Source of the DNA: Linnemannia hyalina
Lineage: Eukaryota; Mortierellomycota; Mortierellomycetes; Mortierellales; Mortierellaceae
NCBI GenBank assembly: GCA_019671135.1
Contig: JAHRHY010000004.1
Location: 2,108,001 to 2,172,000 of the forward strand
DNA length: 64,000 nt
Direction: 5' to 3'
Under the pieces are notes generated by a model. The model was not told where the DNA came from, made no database searches, and saw nothing but the letters and a program-made list of their open reading frames with translations. The position numbers and the translations under genes are program-made. Below are positions 1 through 11,709 of this stretch, in pieces; the stretch's first letter is position 1, and every line of letters starts with the position of its first letter.

Positions 1-1008
1 CGTAGACGGCCTTTCCAATGACGGTACCGATAAGGACCCCGATGGACAAGGTCACCATCGCATATCCTATCGCCAGACTTCGCTCGTCCCTAGAGGTATA
101 GTCGGCTAAATTACAAAAAACACACACACACAAAGGTAACCGGTGAATTACATGTCTTGACGCCACTTTTCTTCTCGATATCGTAACCCTTTTCAATTGA
201 ATATCCACCTAGACCCCTACCAAGGTATGCATTCAGCCCTGGCTCGAGAAGAGATCCTGCTCCAAGACATCCTGTCAAGACTGCGTTCACGTAGAGCGGC
301 CAGAGACCGAGATTACTGTGCGGTTTTCCCATGTGTATAATAAGCAGCTGTGAAAAAACGCCTGGTACTAATGACAAGTAGATCAGGAACTTCCTGCCAC
401 GACGATCCGATTGTGTTGTGTAGTATCCGATGGTAAAGATACCTGTTGAACAATTAAAAGTTAAAAACAGTCGTGACAAGAAATAGCTGTGGCAAATGAA
501 AGAAGAAAATAAACGACATACCGAAAATGTTCTTGATCGATGAGAGATGACTTGTAATAATGGCTGCAAAGGCTTGAATCTCGGCACCGTCGCACACCTG
601 CTTGTCCCAGTCGCCGATGACAGGATCGCCCTTGCCTCGAAGATAATCCTTGCAAATGATGGAGTTGATTTGTTGATCCTGAGCTGCCATCGCAATGCCT
701 ATCATCAAAGCCAAGGTAAGCACAAAGGGCCCCAGCCAGAGGGTAGATGGCCGGCGGTTCCACGGCAAGGAATCGATAAGAGCCAGTCGCTCAGCCTCAG
801 TCAATCCTCGTAGTGGATGGCCTCCGTCCGTAGTGGGCCCCTCCTCAAGGTTTTCATCCTGTAATGGTGTTGTCTTTGGGATCCATGGAGGTGAAGGAGG
901 CAAGGACCCACTGCCTTCTGCATGCTGGTGGTCGAGATCGCGATCGTGATCGCTCAGGAGAGGCTGTGCTTCATGTACAGGGTCTCCTGTAGTGTAATTT
1001 CGACCCAT
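1..1008 (-). CDS. MFS transporter, 5' part (runs off left edge)
   Basis: Start ATG at 1008. Exons are 1008-522, 442-152 and 105 to beyond position 1; both introns are GT-AG (521-443 and 151-106) and the frame is continuous. The protein starts with a soluble acidic tail of about 90 residues (motif QPLLSDHDRD), then a first helix (LWLGPFVLTLALMIGIAMA), an extracytoplasmic Cys-containing loop, and a second helix. These are followed by TTQSDRRGRK, which matches MFS motif A between TM2 and TM3, and by three further hydrophobic segments. The long first loop with Cys resembles SLC46/tetracycline-type fungal MFS proteins. The substrate cannot be told from this part. The 3' half lies outside the window. 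It is divergent from the RRM gene at 4781 across a long CT-rich spacer. Confidence 0.85.
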
Positions 1009-1111
1009 CCCCTCGAAATATCAACAAGTATTGGTAAAGGCAGATAGGGTGTGATGGCTGGTGTTTGGGTGATAGAGAATTAGAAGGTTTCGATTAGGTG
1101 TAAGAGGGATA

Positions 1112-1138
1112 GCGAGAGAGAGAGAGAGAGAGAGAGAG
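1112..1138. repeat. (GA)n microsatellite
   Basis: An uninterrupted GA dinucleotide run of about 13 units in the spacer upstream of the MFS gene. Confidence 0.9.
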
Positions 1139-4100
1139 GTATGGCCAAGGAAAATGTGCGAAGAAGAGGAGTAGAAAAAAGAGAAAAGAGAAAAGAGAAG
1201 AGAGAAGAGAAAACAGAGAAAAGCACAAAGGAAATAGACAGAAAATGACAAAGACATACACACAGTTGTTATCTTCTTCACTCGTTCGTTTTTCCCTTCT
1301 TGTACCATACGATTTTAATGGTTAATGAGCAGCGTGAAGCATGCAGTGTGCACGAAAGAAAGAAAGGATGAGAAGTGTCCACATGCTCAATCGCCACAAA
1401 TTTTGCCTTTTGTAACAGCCAGTGTTTGATACGAAAACAACAAACAGGCCAAGCCAATGCAAAAGGTCGCTGTTTCTCCTCTCATCTGTTGTGCGCCCAT
1501 GAGGTGATATGGCCATCAACAAAACAAAAGGAAAAAAATCATCCTGCCCAAAACAGGGTAAGAACCCCTGTGCAACGCGTAAAACCAGAGAACCCTGCCT
1601 CATAGAGAGGGCATCACTTCAGGAGGAACAATTTTGCCAAGCCAACCATGAGCCACCTCAACCACTCTGACATGCGTTTAGGACATGATTGCTCAGTGGC
1701 GTGAAGACATGACGCTATTGCGTAGAGAGTGAGTCCTCTCCTACTACCGCGCAATCTCCCCTTCAAGTTTTCAGGTTGAGAAAAGGGCGTCCGATTGCCA
1801 ATAGAAAAGGAGGGCGAGGCGATGAACAATCGTTACAAGGAAGGACAGTTGCAACCATAGGTTTATGCTGGATGTGTTGATTTGTGAGATCCAGGAACAA
1901 GATTCGATCGGAGCTGATTAGGCCAAACTGATCAAGATCAGGATCAGGAGACTGATCAAAGGAGGAACTGATAGCACCAATTGATAAGATCTTTGCGAAG
2001 ATAGACACTCACGACATCAACTGCCAGTCCTGGATACTCTTCTCACTACTACTCCACGTCCTCCTCTCTCCTCTCTCCCACTCCTTCTCCTTCACCCACT
2101 CAGTCAATCCAGGAACCAACGCTGTTCTGTCCTATCGATCGATCCATCTATCTATTTTTCTGTTTATGTCTCCATCCTATTCCCTCGGACCACCTTTTAC
2201 CCCTGAAAACCGATCCTCCTTTCCTCCTTGCTGACACTCTCGCTCCCTCTTTCTCTACTCTTTCTTACTCTTACCACGACTGAAAAAAAGTCACCGTTGT
2301 CCCAAACGGCATCATGCATCTTATCAACTCTTTCGCCCCCGCCTCCTTCCTTTCTACCTATCCTCCTTCCTCTCATAGCCTATCATCTCCTCGTTATTTG
2401 AATACTCATTCATCTCTTTTTTTTCCTACATGCATTGGAAGATACTTCCTTTCCTCTAAATGCGCATACTCTCTATCCCCCTCTCCCTCTCTCGCTCCTT
2501 CCATTTCTTCATGGGTCCCTGGTCCTTGCCTAAAGTTCTAACGTCAAGAAGGGAGTCTCCCTCACTGTTCATGCAACTCTCTTTTATTCCATTCACAAAA
2601 AAAACGTTGTGTGAACTAGCGAAAGGGGGCAGAGTGGGAGAGAGAGAGAAAGAGAGAGAAAGAGAAGCCTGGAGCATCAACAACAACGAGGGATCAAATT
2701 CCTGCACTTTTTTTCTTACAGAGTTCGGGGTTCTTCGTCTCCTCCGCCCCCTATATTTTGTTGTCTTCCTTTTACTTTCCCACTCAGCTTTCCGTTTGCT
2801 TGCATATTACATGTGCCGTAAGGGACTCTCTTGATCTTTTCATATTGTCTATTTTCATTCCTCTAATGAAAGTTTTACAACGGGAACAGAGAAGGGTAGA
2901 GGAAGACAAGAGGGAGTGAGAATGAAAGGGAAAATGGCGAAAGGTTTATCAGAAGGGTGAGCGAGGGAGAGAGAGAGAAAGAAAGAGGATAGTAAAATGA
3001 ATGACGACCAAGTTCTTTCTTTGTTCTCGTCCTTCACTCATCTTCCTTCCACTTTATCCACACCTTGAGTCCAACTGCACTTCGTAATTATGTCTTTCTG
3101 TTTAAAATATCCGATAGTCGGATACCTTCTTGCTCATGGTCCCTTGACAATTCGATCCGATCCTTCTCCCTCTCTCTCTGTCTTCTTTTTGGCCACCCGA
3201 CTGGTTGACAGGAACAAAAGTAACTACCAATCGTACCCTTGTTTTTCACTAGGTAAGATGTATTACCTACTGTCCATCGACGCAGTTATTCTTGGAAGAC
3301 ACAAGGAGCTGACTCTCCAAGTGGTTATGTGTGTGCGTGCTGCAACAAAAGAGCGATTATTCTTAATGTTGCCGTAGTATTGAATGGCGTGAGGGAATAC
3401 AGAATAAGAATGAAGGACGACGGATAGGGAGCAGGATAGCCAGGCTATGAAAGCTATGGAGGATTGTCCCTTCACCTCTCACCCCTCTTCCCATACTCCC
3501 ATTCACCCTCTCTCCCTCTCTCCCTCTCTCCCTCTTCTTTCTCCTCATCGCACTCACTTTATTCTTTTATTTTACTGTCTCTCTTCTTGTTCATTCACCG
3601 TTCTCGCGTATTACGCGCGAGCCCCCTCGTGTGCATTTGTCTCCCTTTTCTACTTCTTCCTCCCTCTCTCTCTCTCTCCTCGATGTCTCTTCTCCTCGCC
3701 TTATCCTCGCTTTCACTCCTTCGTCGCCTCTCTTCAATTTGTTCAATTCTCTTATTGGGCATCCTGTTTCCTCCTGGCTCAATTGCTTCCTCAGTTTTAT
3801 AACTATCATCCTCAGAATCGAGTTATTGTCCTTATGGATCGTTCGCGTTATCTCCTCTTTCGTTGCCGTGGTTTTGCAATGTATACCCATGTTAACTATG
3901 TTCATGCCCATCCCCCATGCATAGCTAGGCAGAAACTAGTAAGCTAGTGATGTCTCCCCCTCTCTCTCACCCACTCCATGTAGTGCCTATGCTTACTGCA
4001 GAAAACCCCTCCTTTCCCTTGCCTTACTTTTCCTTGTGTCTCCTTCCTTCATTCACCCTGAGCTCGGATAATAACAACGAGCTTCCCGTCACCCCTCCTT

Positions 4101-4433
4101 CTCCCTTGACGACAAACAAAACGATGCTCCTGGATTATTCTCTCGCTCTCAGACCGACGTTCATTCATTCACTTCACTATCGCTTCTACCACTAACACCT
4201 CGTGCGTCCTTCTTTCTACACGATACCCACAACAACAACCCCCTCCCAACCAACGTGACGATGAATGGGACAGAAGTCTCTCCCTAATCCTAAAGGCTTT
4301 CATAGAAAGTCCACTATTCCGCCCTCGTTTTCGTCGTCTTCGTGTCTCCATCTAACCCTTTAGACATTTTTGCTCTTTCTTCTTCTTCTCTCTCTCCCTC
4401 TCTACTCCTCTCTTCCTCCCTTCCTTCTCTCAC

Positions 4434-4437
<4 letters not shown>

Positions 4438-4470
<33 letters not shown>
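4438..4470. repeat. (CT)n microsatellite
   Basis: An uninterrupted CT dinucleotide run of about 16 units inside a longer pyrimidine-rich stretch, 310 bases upstream of the RRM gene. Confidence 0.9.
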
Positions 4471-4473
<3 letters not shown>

Positions 4474-4748
4474 GCCCTTCCTCTTGTTTTTCATTCCCTT
4501 TCTCCTCCTCTAATCCTTTTCATCCCTTGTCCACCTCTTCCTCCTTGTCTCTCCTCTCTCTCGCTTACTTCAACATTCATTCCTTTCTTCATTATTTTCT
4601 TCGCTGCATTCATATCCTCTCCTCTTCCGTATCACCATCACACCCACCCCTTGTCACCTCTCGCACTCTGATATTTATCAACAACTTCTCCTCGGATCCC
4701 TCGACAACACACTACTATTCACTTCCACTCATCCAGGTTTCCTCGACA

Positions 4749-4755
4749 TATAAAA
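4749..4755 (+). promoter_or_regulatory. TATA-like box of the RRM gene
   Basis: TATAAAA lies only 26 bases before the first ATG (4781). If it is used at the normal 25-30 base distance, the leader would be almost absent, and translation might start at the second in-frame ATG (4787). It may equally be fortuitous. Confidence 0.4.
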
Positions 4756-4780
4756 GCCTTTTTCTTTCAACCAAATCGCC

Positions 4781-6609
4781 ATGTCAATGACAACTCTTGC
4801 GGCGACGCACGACGGCGGCAGCGGGTGCCTGATCTGCCAGAGCAAGGACCAGCAGATCCAGGCTAAGGACGAGGTAATCCGAGCCAAGGACGCGGTCATT
4901 GCCGCCAAGGACGACGCTATTGCCCAGAAGGACCAGGCCCTGAAAGCCGAGCGTGAGCTCCGAGAACAGCTTCAGAAGCAGCTCAAGCTGGCGTCTGCAG
5001 GAGGTAAACAACAATCTTTCCATCCCTGCTAAAGAAGGGAAAGTAAAAACGGGATGCGTTCTTCTATCTCTCATTTTCATCTCTCTCTTTCTCTCTTTCT
5101 CTCTTTCTCTTTCACTCTGAGAGCGCACCAACCAACCTGTGGTTCCCTTGTTGTTCATTTGGTACAACAGCACACAAGCTAACACTCGTCCGTTACTTGT
5201 GCGACCAATCCTCCATTCTTTCTTCTCTCCCTCTCACTTACTCTCTTTTTTTATCTTCTTTCACCTTCGTTCGTCCATCCTGGCACTCGACTCGTACTGC
5301 CGTCGGTTTCTTTTCTTTTCACCAATCCTGACTCTCGAACAACAAAAACACAAAGTCAAGGCAAAAGCAACAAAGGACAAGGATCCGTACCACCACCGTA
5401 AGTGGGGGCGCAAGGGCACGCAGGAAACTCAGGAGACACTCTTTTTTTTTATGCCGCGCATCAACCCTGGACGGATATGCTGGGAGTTGCACCTATTTAG
5501 TTGATTGACGAAATTCTGCAGGAGTGTCGGGAACAAGGAACGGCGGTGCAGAGCATACCGAGGCGCACACACTGCATAACCATCGTCTGCAGGACAACAG
5601 CAGAGACGCAGCGGCAGGATGGATGGATGAATCGAAGGGTCTATTTCCACACCCACGCAACCACACGTACAACTCCCACATGTGTGCCCACCTTCCCGCG
5701 AATGCGAAAGGGGTGCTAACATTCGTCTGCATGTGCTTTGTGAATTCTTGTTCATTTAGTGACCAAGAAGGCGAGTCTTATCAACATCAAGTCTGCGAGC
5801 AGTCAAGCCCAAGGTAAAGAAATGCTTACTACACTGACGGAAATGAACCCCCTTCTTGCTCCTTCTCGTAGCTTATAGCTCCTTTCTTGTTTTCCACCCC
5901 CTAAAGAAAAGTGCAAAAAGAGGAGCGCGACACTGACTGAACATCACCACCTCCTTTTTGCTGATCTGTTGTCCTTGTAGAGGAAAAGGACGCCCTGACT
6001 ATCTACATCCGAAATGTCACCGAGAGTGTCACCTATGAGATGCTCCACGACGCCTTCTCTGTCTTTGGCATCATTCGCACTTTGAACGTCGTCCATCCAA
6101 AGGTATTACACACGACATCGTTATCCCTAGATGCCGTACTCCGTTGACGTACCAGGAGCATCGATCTAACCACCAATCATTCTTCACTGAATGAACTATA
6201 GGCGTGCGCTTTCGTCGAGTTTGCTACCCCTGACGCTCATCAAAAGGCTTTGGCAGCGACGTCGGTTCCTGTGGGAGATGGTCATGAGAATGTGCTGACA
6301 GAGAAACGTGTCCGCAAACCACAACAGACGGGCGGCGGGTTTACACGACGTCCATCGACCAACAACCTCAAATCGTTCGCATCAAATGGCAACCTCCAGG
6401 CCAGCTTCAACAACAGCAGCAACAACAGCAGCAACAACAGCAACAGCAACAACAACTCGCACGCACATCATATGATCAGCACTGCTGCAGCCGTGCCCAT
6501 GCACACTGGAACCGCCAACAGCTATCACTCCATGACTAAGATGAACTCCAAGGGAACGGAATCGCATGCCAAGGAGGACGAGGGCTGTGACCTGACTGCG
6601 ACCTGCTAA
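4781..6609 (+). CDS. Coiled-coil and RRM-domain RNA-binding protein
   Basis: Exons 4781-5003, 5760-5813, 5981-6102 and 6202-6609 join in frame to a protein of 268 residues; all introns are GT-AG, and the first is long (756 bases). Residues 20-65 form a charged coiled coil of near-perfect seven-residue repeats with core AKDxxI. A single RRM spans about 93-180: RNP2-like IYIRNV, then an RNP1-like strand ACAFVEF after the third intron. The order of the strands and the LTEKR end resemble the RRM of G3BP-type proteins, but no NTF2 domain is present. The tail is Asn/Ser-rich (run of Asn-Ser at 214-228) and disordered. A role in binding mRNA is inferred from the RRM; no specific orthologue is recognised. 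An AATAAA lies about 195 bases after the stop (6805). Confidence 0.8.
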
Positions 6610-6938
6610 GAGTTGTTTTGATAATAAGAAAACGCATGGGTGAATGTACATATCTCTTTTTTTTCTTCTCATAACTCTCGCCTCAGGCCAAAGAGTAGTC
6701 TCCTTTTCTTTTTGTTCTTCACTTAGTAGTATTATGCCTTCTATGCTTCATCTTCTGTTCCACACCGTGCGCATACTAATACCCTTCACTGTCGATCTTT
6801 TCCAAATAAAAACAAAGTAACAATGACAAGGCTGTGAACTGGAATCGTTAGTCGCTTTTCTAATTCTGTCGTGGGGTAGTTGTAGCATTGGGCAGGGCAA
6901 ATCTCGGCCCAAAGTGCTCTTCGTGTAGTAAACAAGGT

Positions 6939-6976
<38 letters not shown>

Positions 6977-7302
6977 TTCTAATTTTGTCGTGGTAGGTAG
7001 TTGTAGTATTAGGCAGGGCAAATCTCGACCCAAAGTGCTCTTCGTGTAGTAAACAAGGTAAACGTAATCCCACACACACAACCCGAACCGGCGTTCAGGT
7101 TGTATTTGTTTGTCTATTTAATCATTCCCTCTGATCTTTTCTCCTGCCTGATTTTCTTTTTACTTTTTCCCTCCACATTCAGCATAACACCTCGTTGTGG
7201 ATACCTTTCTTCCTCCTTCGTCTTGAAATACACTCAACGTATATAGAAAACACCCTCTTCTCCTTCTTCTCAGCTCCTTTATCAATCCCCAAGGACAAGG
7301 AA
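6610..7302. other. Spacer between RRM and GMC genes
   Basis: Contains the 3' region of the RRM gene and the promoter of the GMC gene. The main structure is an imperfect duplication around a (CA)n run (see the repeat at 6857-7063). A TATATA-like motif lies near 7240, about 60 bases before the GMC start. Confidence 0.6.
6857..7063. repeat. Imperfect 86-bp direct duplication separated by (CA)n
   Basis: Copy A (about 6857-6942) and copy B (about 6977-7063) share a block from TTCTAATT to ACAAGGTAAAC with only a handful of differences. Between them lies an uninterrupted CA run of about 16 units (6941-6972). The period is about 119 bases. Confidence 0.85.
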
Positions 7303-9979
7303 ATGTTCGATTCGGCTCCAAACAGAGAAAAGATGATGAGCTCGGTGGCCAAGCTGAGCAAGGTCGCTCAGGTCCTTAAGTTCCGCCCTCGGGAAGGGAA
7401 AGCCCCTTGGGACCAGGCCAAAGACACTCTCGTCCACTATGACTATATCGTCCTCGGCGGTAAGGCTTCATTCTTCACTTCAATTTGACACGGAACTTGA
7501 GAGATAGAGGAGAGGTGTCTCATTAATATTTCCCCTGCCTTTTTTCCGTTTGTCTCTCACTTCCGCCTCTATTACTCTATGACGTAATTAGGTGGTTCCG
7601 CGGGTTCGGTGGTGGCGAGTCGACTGGCGGAGGATCCCGCCGTGAACGTCCTTGTCCTCGAAGCCGGATACTCGGATGAAGTACTTGCCTCTCGTGCTCC
7701 TGGACTCTACAGCACCATCTTCCAGACTGACGCAGACTGGAACTACGAGACCGTCCCTCAGACCCACGCTGGGAACCGGACCATGATGCAACCACGTGGG
7801 AAACTCCTCGTAAGCTCAGCTAGGTGTTGTTGTAGTTGGTAGACATGTTTGCATTATGTATGGGCTGTACGATGTTATCACTCTTTCTACATTATTAATA
7901 GTTCGAGAAAAAAAATAGGGTGGCTGCTCGTCTATCAACTCTATGATGTATCATCGAGGCGCTGCATCAGATTACGACGAATGGGAAGCCTTAGGGAACC
8001 CAGGCTGGTCTTTCAAGGAATGTCTGCCCTATTTTAAAAAGTCAGAAGGATTCAATGACCCCAATTTACCAACCGACCATCCTCGCGGCCCGCTCACCAA
8101 CCGTGTTCGTTACCCCGAGCTGGAAACCTTTGATCCCCACGCACATGGAACAGAAGGACCTTGGCAAGTGACCTTCCACTACCTGTTCCATCTCTCGAAC
8201 CGCTTTGTTGCTGCCAGTCAAGCCGAAGGTATCCCGTTCAACAAGGATTTCAATGGTGAATCGACACTGGGCGTCAACAGGATTCAGACGTTTATTCAAC
8301 GGGATGGTGTTCGCAGTTCGTTGTCGAGGGCGTTTTTGAGGTCAGAAGATGTTGTTCCTGGGGGCAAGAATGGTCGTGGTCGAGTGCGGGTTGTATTTGG
8401 CGCTGATGCGAAACGGATCCTGTTCCAGTGCAAGCGAGGGGTCAAGATGGCGTCAGGAATTGAGTTTCTTGACCACAACAACGGTATGTCTGCTTGTCGC
8501 AACTGTACAAGTGCATCGATCGTACCCCAGTTTTTGGTCGGACATAGAAATCGAATGTATACGGCACCAATGAGCTGCAAACTGCGCTTATCTGCCTGAA
8601 CTTTGAAACGTTGCATTTCTATGTTTGGGCAGATGCTGCTCCTATGTTTGGTTAATTGTCCGAGAAGACCCTTTTTCTTTTCTAAAATGGCGACCTAACT
8701 TTCTTTTGCATTGTTTATCTACCCCCATCGATACATAGTCCGAAGAAGAGTCATGGCTACCCGAGAAGTCCTTCTCTGTGGTGGCGCCTTTGGATCGCCT
8801 CAGCTCCTCTTGGCCTCTGGTGTCGGACCCTCTCCTCAACCCTCCATCCCTCATTTCCACACCCTAGCCGGTGTGGGTGCCAACCTGCAGGACCACCTCG
8901 GACTCAGTGTTACCTTCCGCGCTCGAGATCGCTGTCAGACATTGAACCAGGAATACGGAGCATACAATGCCATGAAATCACTCTTCAACTTTGTCGCGAG
9001 TGGTACGGGTCCCTTGACGACACAGATCGGAGAGGGTGTCATTTTTGTTCGACTGGAGGATATTGCACCTGAGTGGGTGGCGCAGGAGAAGGCCAACGGC
9101 ACATACCAAGAGCGAGCGAGTGGACCTGGGTCACCTCATCTTGAGGTCATCCTCTTGCCGGGCTATGTCCGTCGTCACGGAACCATTCTGGCGCCTGACT
9201 TCAAGAGCTACTTTACGGTGACCGCCTTGCTGATGAACCCGGGCTCCTCCGGAACCTTCAAAATTGCTTCCAAGCCTGGTAAGAAAGGTGGTGTGGATGT
9301 GAAGGGGGTGGTGGATCCCAACTATCTGGCAGAATCGTTTGATGCGAGAGTGTTGGTTCAGGGAGTCAAGTTTATTCGCCGAATCGTGCGTCGATTGAAC
9401 AACGATCCTGATGTAGGCGGCCGAGAGGTGTTCCCGGGCGAAGCAGCTATGCCAGATCATGACGACAAGGCTTTGGAGAAGTATGCTCGTGAGGCAGCAG
9501 AGACATACTACCACCCTGTCGGAACCTGTAAGGTAATTCCTTCTTCTTTTATCATCCTATTCTCCGCTTGATCACATCTACCTTTGCCTCTCCTTATTCT
9601 TCGCACTCTTCTTTTACTTCGTCACGTTCCATTCGTTCCCCTCTGTTCATGTTACGATTGGTGGTTACTCCTTGGGTTGTAGCAGTAGTTCTAACTCTGC
9701 TTGTCTCATAATAACCCCGATCTTGGGGCTTCCTCGCACCACTAGATGGGCCCGGCATCAGACCCAATGGCAGTCGTAAACAGTCGACTGAATGTGCACG
9801 GAATTGAGCGTCTTCGAGTGATTGATGCGAGTACGATGCCCAAGCTGGTGGCGGCGCATACGTGTGCCCCGACGGTGATGATTGCTGAGCGTGCGGCGGA
9901 TTTTATCAAGGAGGATTGGTCATCTTCCTCCCGAGGTGCAACAAGAGTCCAGACTACCATTGCCGAGGCTAGGCTCTGA
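7303..9979 (+). CDS. GMC oxidoreductase (FAD, choline-dehydrogenase/alcohol-oxidase type)
   Basis: Exons 7303-7459, 7592-7809, 7919-8483, 8739-9532 and 9746-9979 give 655 residues. The N-terminal dinucleotide-binding motif is LGGGSAGSVVASRLAE (about 50-66), split by the first intron. The first GMC signature region is GGCSSINSMMYHRG (about 126-139), and the second is GAFGSPQLLLASGVG. The C-terminal catalytic region carries YYHPVGTCKMG (His572) and AAHTCAPTVMIAERAAD (His616), the usual His-His pair of fungal aryl-alcohol/methanol oxidase-like members. FAD-dependent oxidation of an alcohol is known for the family; the substrate is unknown. There is no signal peptide or clear peroxisomal C-terminus (it ends AEARL), so the enzyme is probably cytosolic. 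The N-terminal 45 residues are a lead-in without a recognised targeting signal. Confidence 0.93.
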
Positions 9980-10818
9980 AGGAGATGCTTATTTCGGGTG
10001 TGTACTATCGTCATGCAGGCAAGCATTGAGATACCTTTGGTATACCGCACTTGCAGATTTATCGTCATAATTGCGACACAGAATAAAGGAAAAAGACACA
10101 AGAAGGAAAGGGAAAATTATCAAATGGACGTGCCGTTTTTGTGAGCGCACTTGTTCGTGTTTCCATGTTTGGTTGGACTTGCCCGAAGAGCTCCGGAAAT
10201 CCACAGGGGTGTCTCACATTTTGTTTGGCGGGCCACAGTTATCCATCGCACTTTGAATGTTGGTAAAGTGACGTTCTATGTTAAGGGGTCTTGGATGGAC
10301 GTTTGTGAATGTCTTTTTTTTCGATCTCGGATTCTAGATCTGTCTTCTTATTTGTTGTTGCTTCTTTGCGCAGTTGAGGGGTGAATAGTATGGTTAAGAG
10401 CAGGCTGGTTTAGAGTAACGCATGCTTAAGAAAGAACGATATTGTGCGATTTGGGGGGGAGGGATGGGGTGAATGATAGGGTGAATGGTGAGAGTGAGAG
10501 AGGGAGAGAGTGAGTGGGCGAGTGGGTTTGGGCAAATCAGAGCAGAGCGCAGGCATATCATCGCCGATACAGTGGACTCGGCCCTGAAAGTTTGGGTGTC
10601 TCACTGAATTGAGAGTTTTTGTCTTTGATTATTTGGATCAGCGCTCCATCTAAACATGGTCATGGCCCGAGAAGACCATTCGGACTTCATAAATACTTCG
10701 GGTTTTTCATTCCTTTTTTTCTTTTCTTCTCTTTCTTCATCATCTCAACACACAACAACAACAACAACAACAACCAACTCTCTCCTTCACCCCTTCAACA
10801 AACCACACATAACCAACC
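9980..10818. other. Spacer between GMC and protoglobin genes
   Basis: Holds the GMC 3' region (AATAAA near 10082) and the protoglobin promoter. A CATAAATA motif at about 10688-10695 could serve as TATA element about 125 bases before the next ATG, followed by a (CAA)n-rich leader. No gene seen. Confidence 0.55.
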
Positions 10819-11511
10819 ATGGAACACATTGAGCGCGAGACCCTCTACACCGACCCCGTCTACCGCTTCCAGTACGTCTCCAAGTTCATGGGCTTTGGCG
10901 ATGAGGACGTCGATGTCATCAAGGGTGCCGCCGGGCTCATCAAGCCCCTCGTCCCCGTCGTCGTCGATGCCGTCTACGCCAAACTCCATCAATTCGATAT
11001 CACCTGGTCCGTCATGGCCAAGCGCCACGAGGGTTTCGTCCCCAAAGCCGGAGTGGTCGAGAATGCGGCCGACTTGACCGAGAATGCCGACCAGATCAAG
11101 TTCCGCAAGGACATGTTGAGCAAGTACTTTGACAAGCTGTTGACCAACCCCTACGACGAGCGCATGATCAAGTACCTCGAGTACGTCGCCCGCATTCATA
11201 CCGACACCCCTACCAAGAAGTCCAAGATCAACGTCGATGTGATTCATATCAATGCCCTCCTGGGTTATGTTGAGGCAGTCCTGATCGGAGGTATCAAGTC
11301 GCTCAACTTGGACCGTGATACCGAGTACAAGGCCATTGCTGCATTCGGCAAGTTGCTCTGGATCCAGATGGACTTCTTCCTCAAGTTCTACTGCCAGGAT
11401 GGTGCCGAGTACCTCCCAGGAGCCAAGGAGGCAGCCGCTGCCAACACCACCACCACCATTGCTATTTCACAACCCGGTATCCTCACCCGTCTCTGGCGCT
11501 TCTTCTTCTAG
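10819..11511 (+). CDS. Protoglobin-domain protein
   Basis: Single uninterrupted frame of 230 residues, unusual beside intron-rich neighbours. The start is preceded by a CAA-rich leader and CCAACC before ATG, as in other fungal genes here. Residues 12-200 fit the protoglobin/globin-sensor fold: an N-terminal pre-helix (YRFQYVSKFMGF), the A/B helices (LIKPLVPVVVDAVYAKL), the F-helix region with YVARIHT, where His127 is the candidate proximal haem ligand (His143 in VDVIHINALL is the alternative), and long C-terminal helices (WIQMDFFLKFY). No kinase, cyclase or methyl-acceptor output domain follows; the tail is Ala/Thr-rich and ends in hydrophobic RLWRFFF. Haem and gas binding is inferred from the family. 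An AATAAA follows at 11552. Confidence 0.82.
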   Translation: MEHIERETLYTDPVYRFQYVSKFMGFGDEDVDVIKGAAGLIKPLVPVVVDAVYAKLHQFDITWSVMAKRHEGFVPKAGVVENAADLTENADQIKFRKDMLSKYFDKLLTNPYDERMIKYLEYVARIHTDTPTKKSKINVDVIHINALLGYVEAVLIGGIKSLNLDRDTEYKAIAAFGKLLWIQMDFFLKFYCQDGAEYLPGAKEAAAANTTTTIAISQPGILTRLWRFFF

Positions 11512-11709
11512 AGAATCCCCCTCTCCTTTGTCCCGCATTCCTAGCATTCAAAATAAAATCTTGTACACTACTTCTTTTAATTCCTATCAATGACAGTCAC
11601 CGAGGCTTTGCAGTGTACGTATTTGAGGTGGTCGTTGACCCCTTTTTTACTTTTCCACACCCTTTCTTTTGCTCTTCTAAACTTCACTCACCCGCACACT
11701 TTCGTCACC

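Larger units (their letters stand above)
1009..4780. other. Gene-free pyrimidine/purine-rich spacer
   Basis: About 3.8 kb between the divergent MFS and RRM genes. Open frames here are made of CT or GA tracts rich in Ser, Leu, Pro or Arg, Glu, Lys and show no domain or splice-supported continuation. It holds a (GA)n tract at about 1112-1138 and a (CT)n tract at about 4438-4470. It presumably contains the two promoters and 5' leaders; no RNA gene was recognised. Confidence 0.6.

Noticed and set aside
3447..3947. Overlapping open frames in several phases
   Set aside because: All derive from CT-rich tracts and overlap each other on both strands; no start context or domain supports any.
8737..8755. 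Possible frame break between GMC parts at 8483 and 8739
   Set aside because: Explained by a normal 255-base GT-AG intron that restores the conserved frame; the gene is not a pseudogene.
7303..11511. GMC oxidase and protoglobin as a redox gene cluster
   Set aside because: They have separate promoters and no shared pathway evidence, and the next gene is a housekeeping deubiquitinase.
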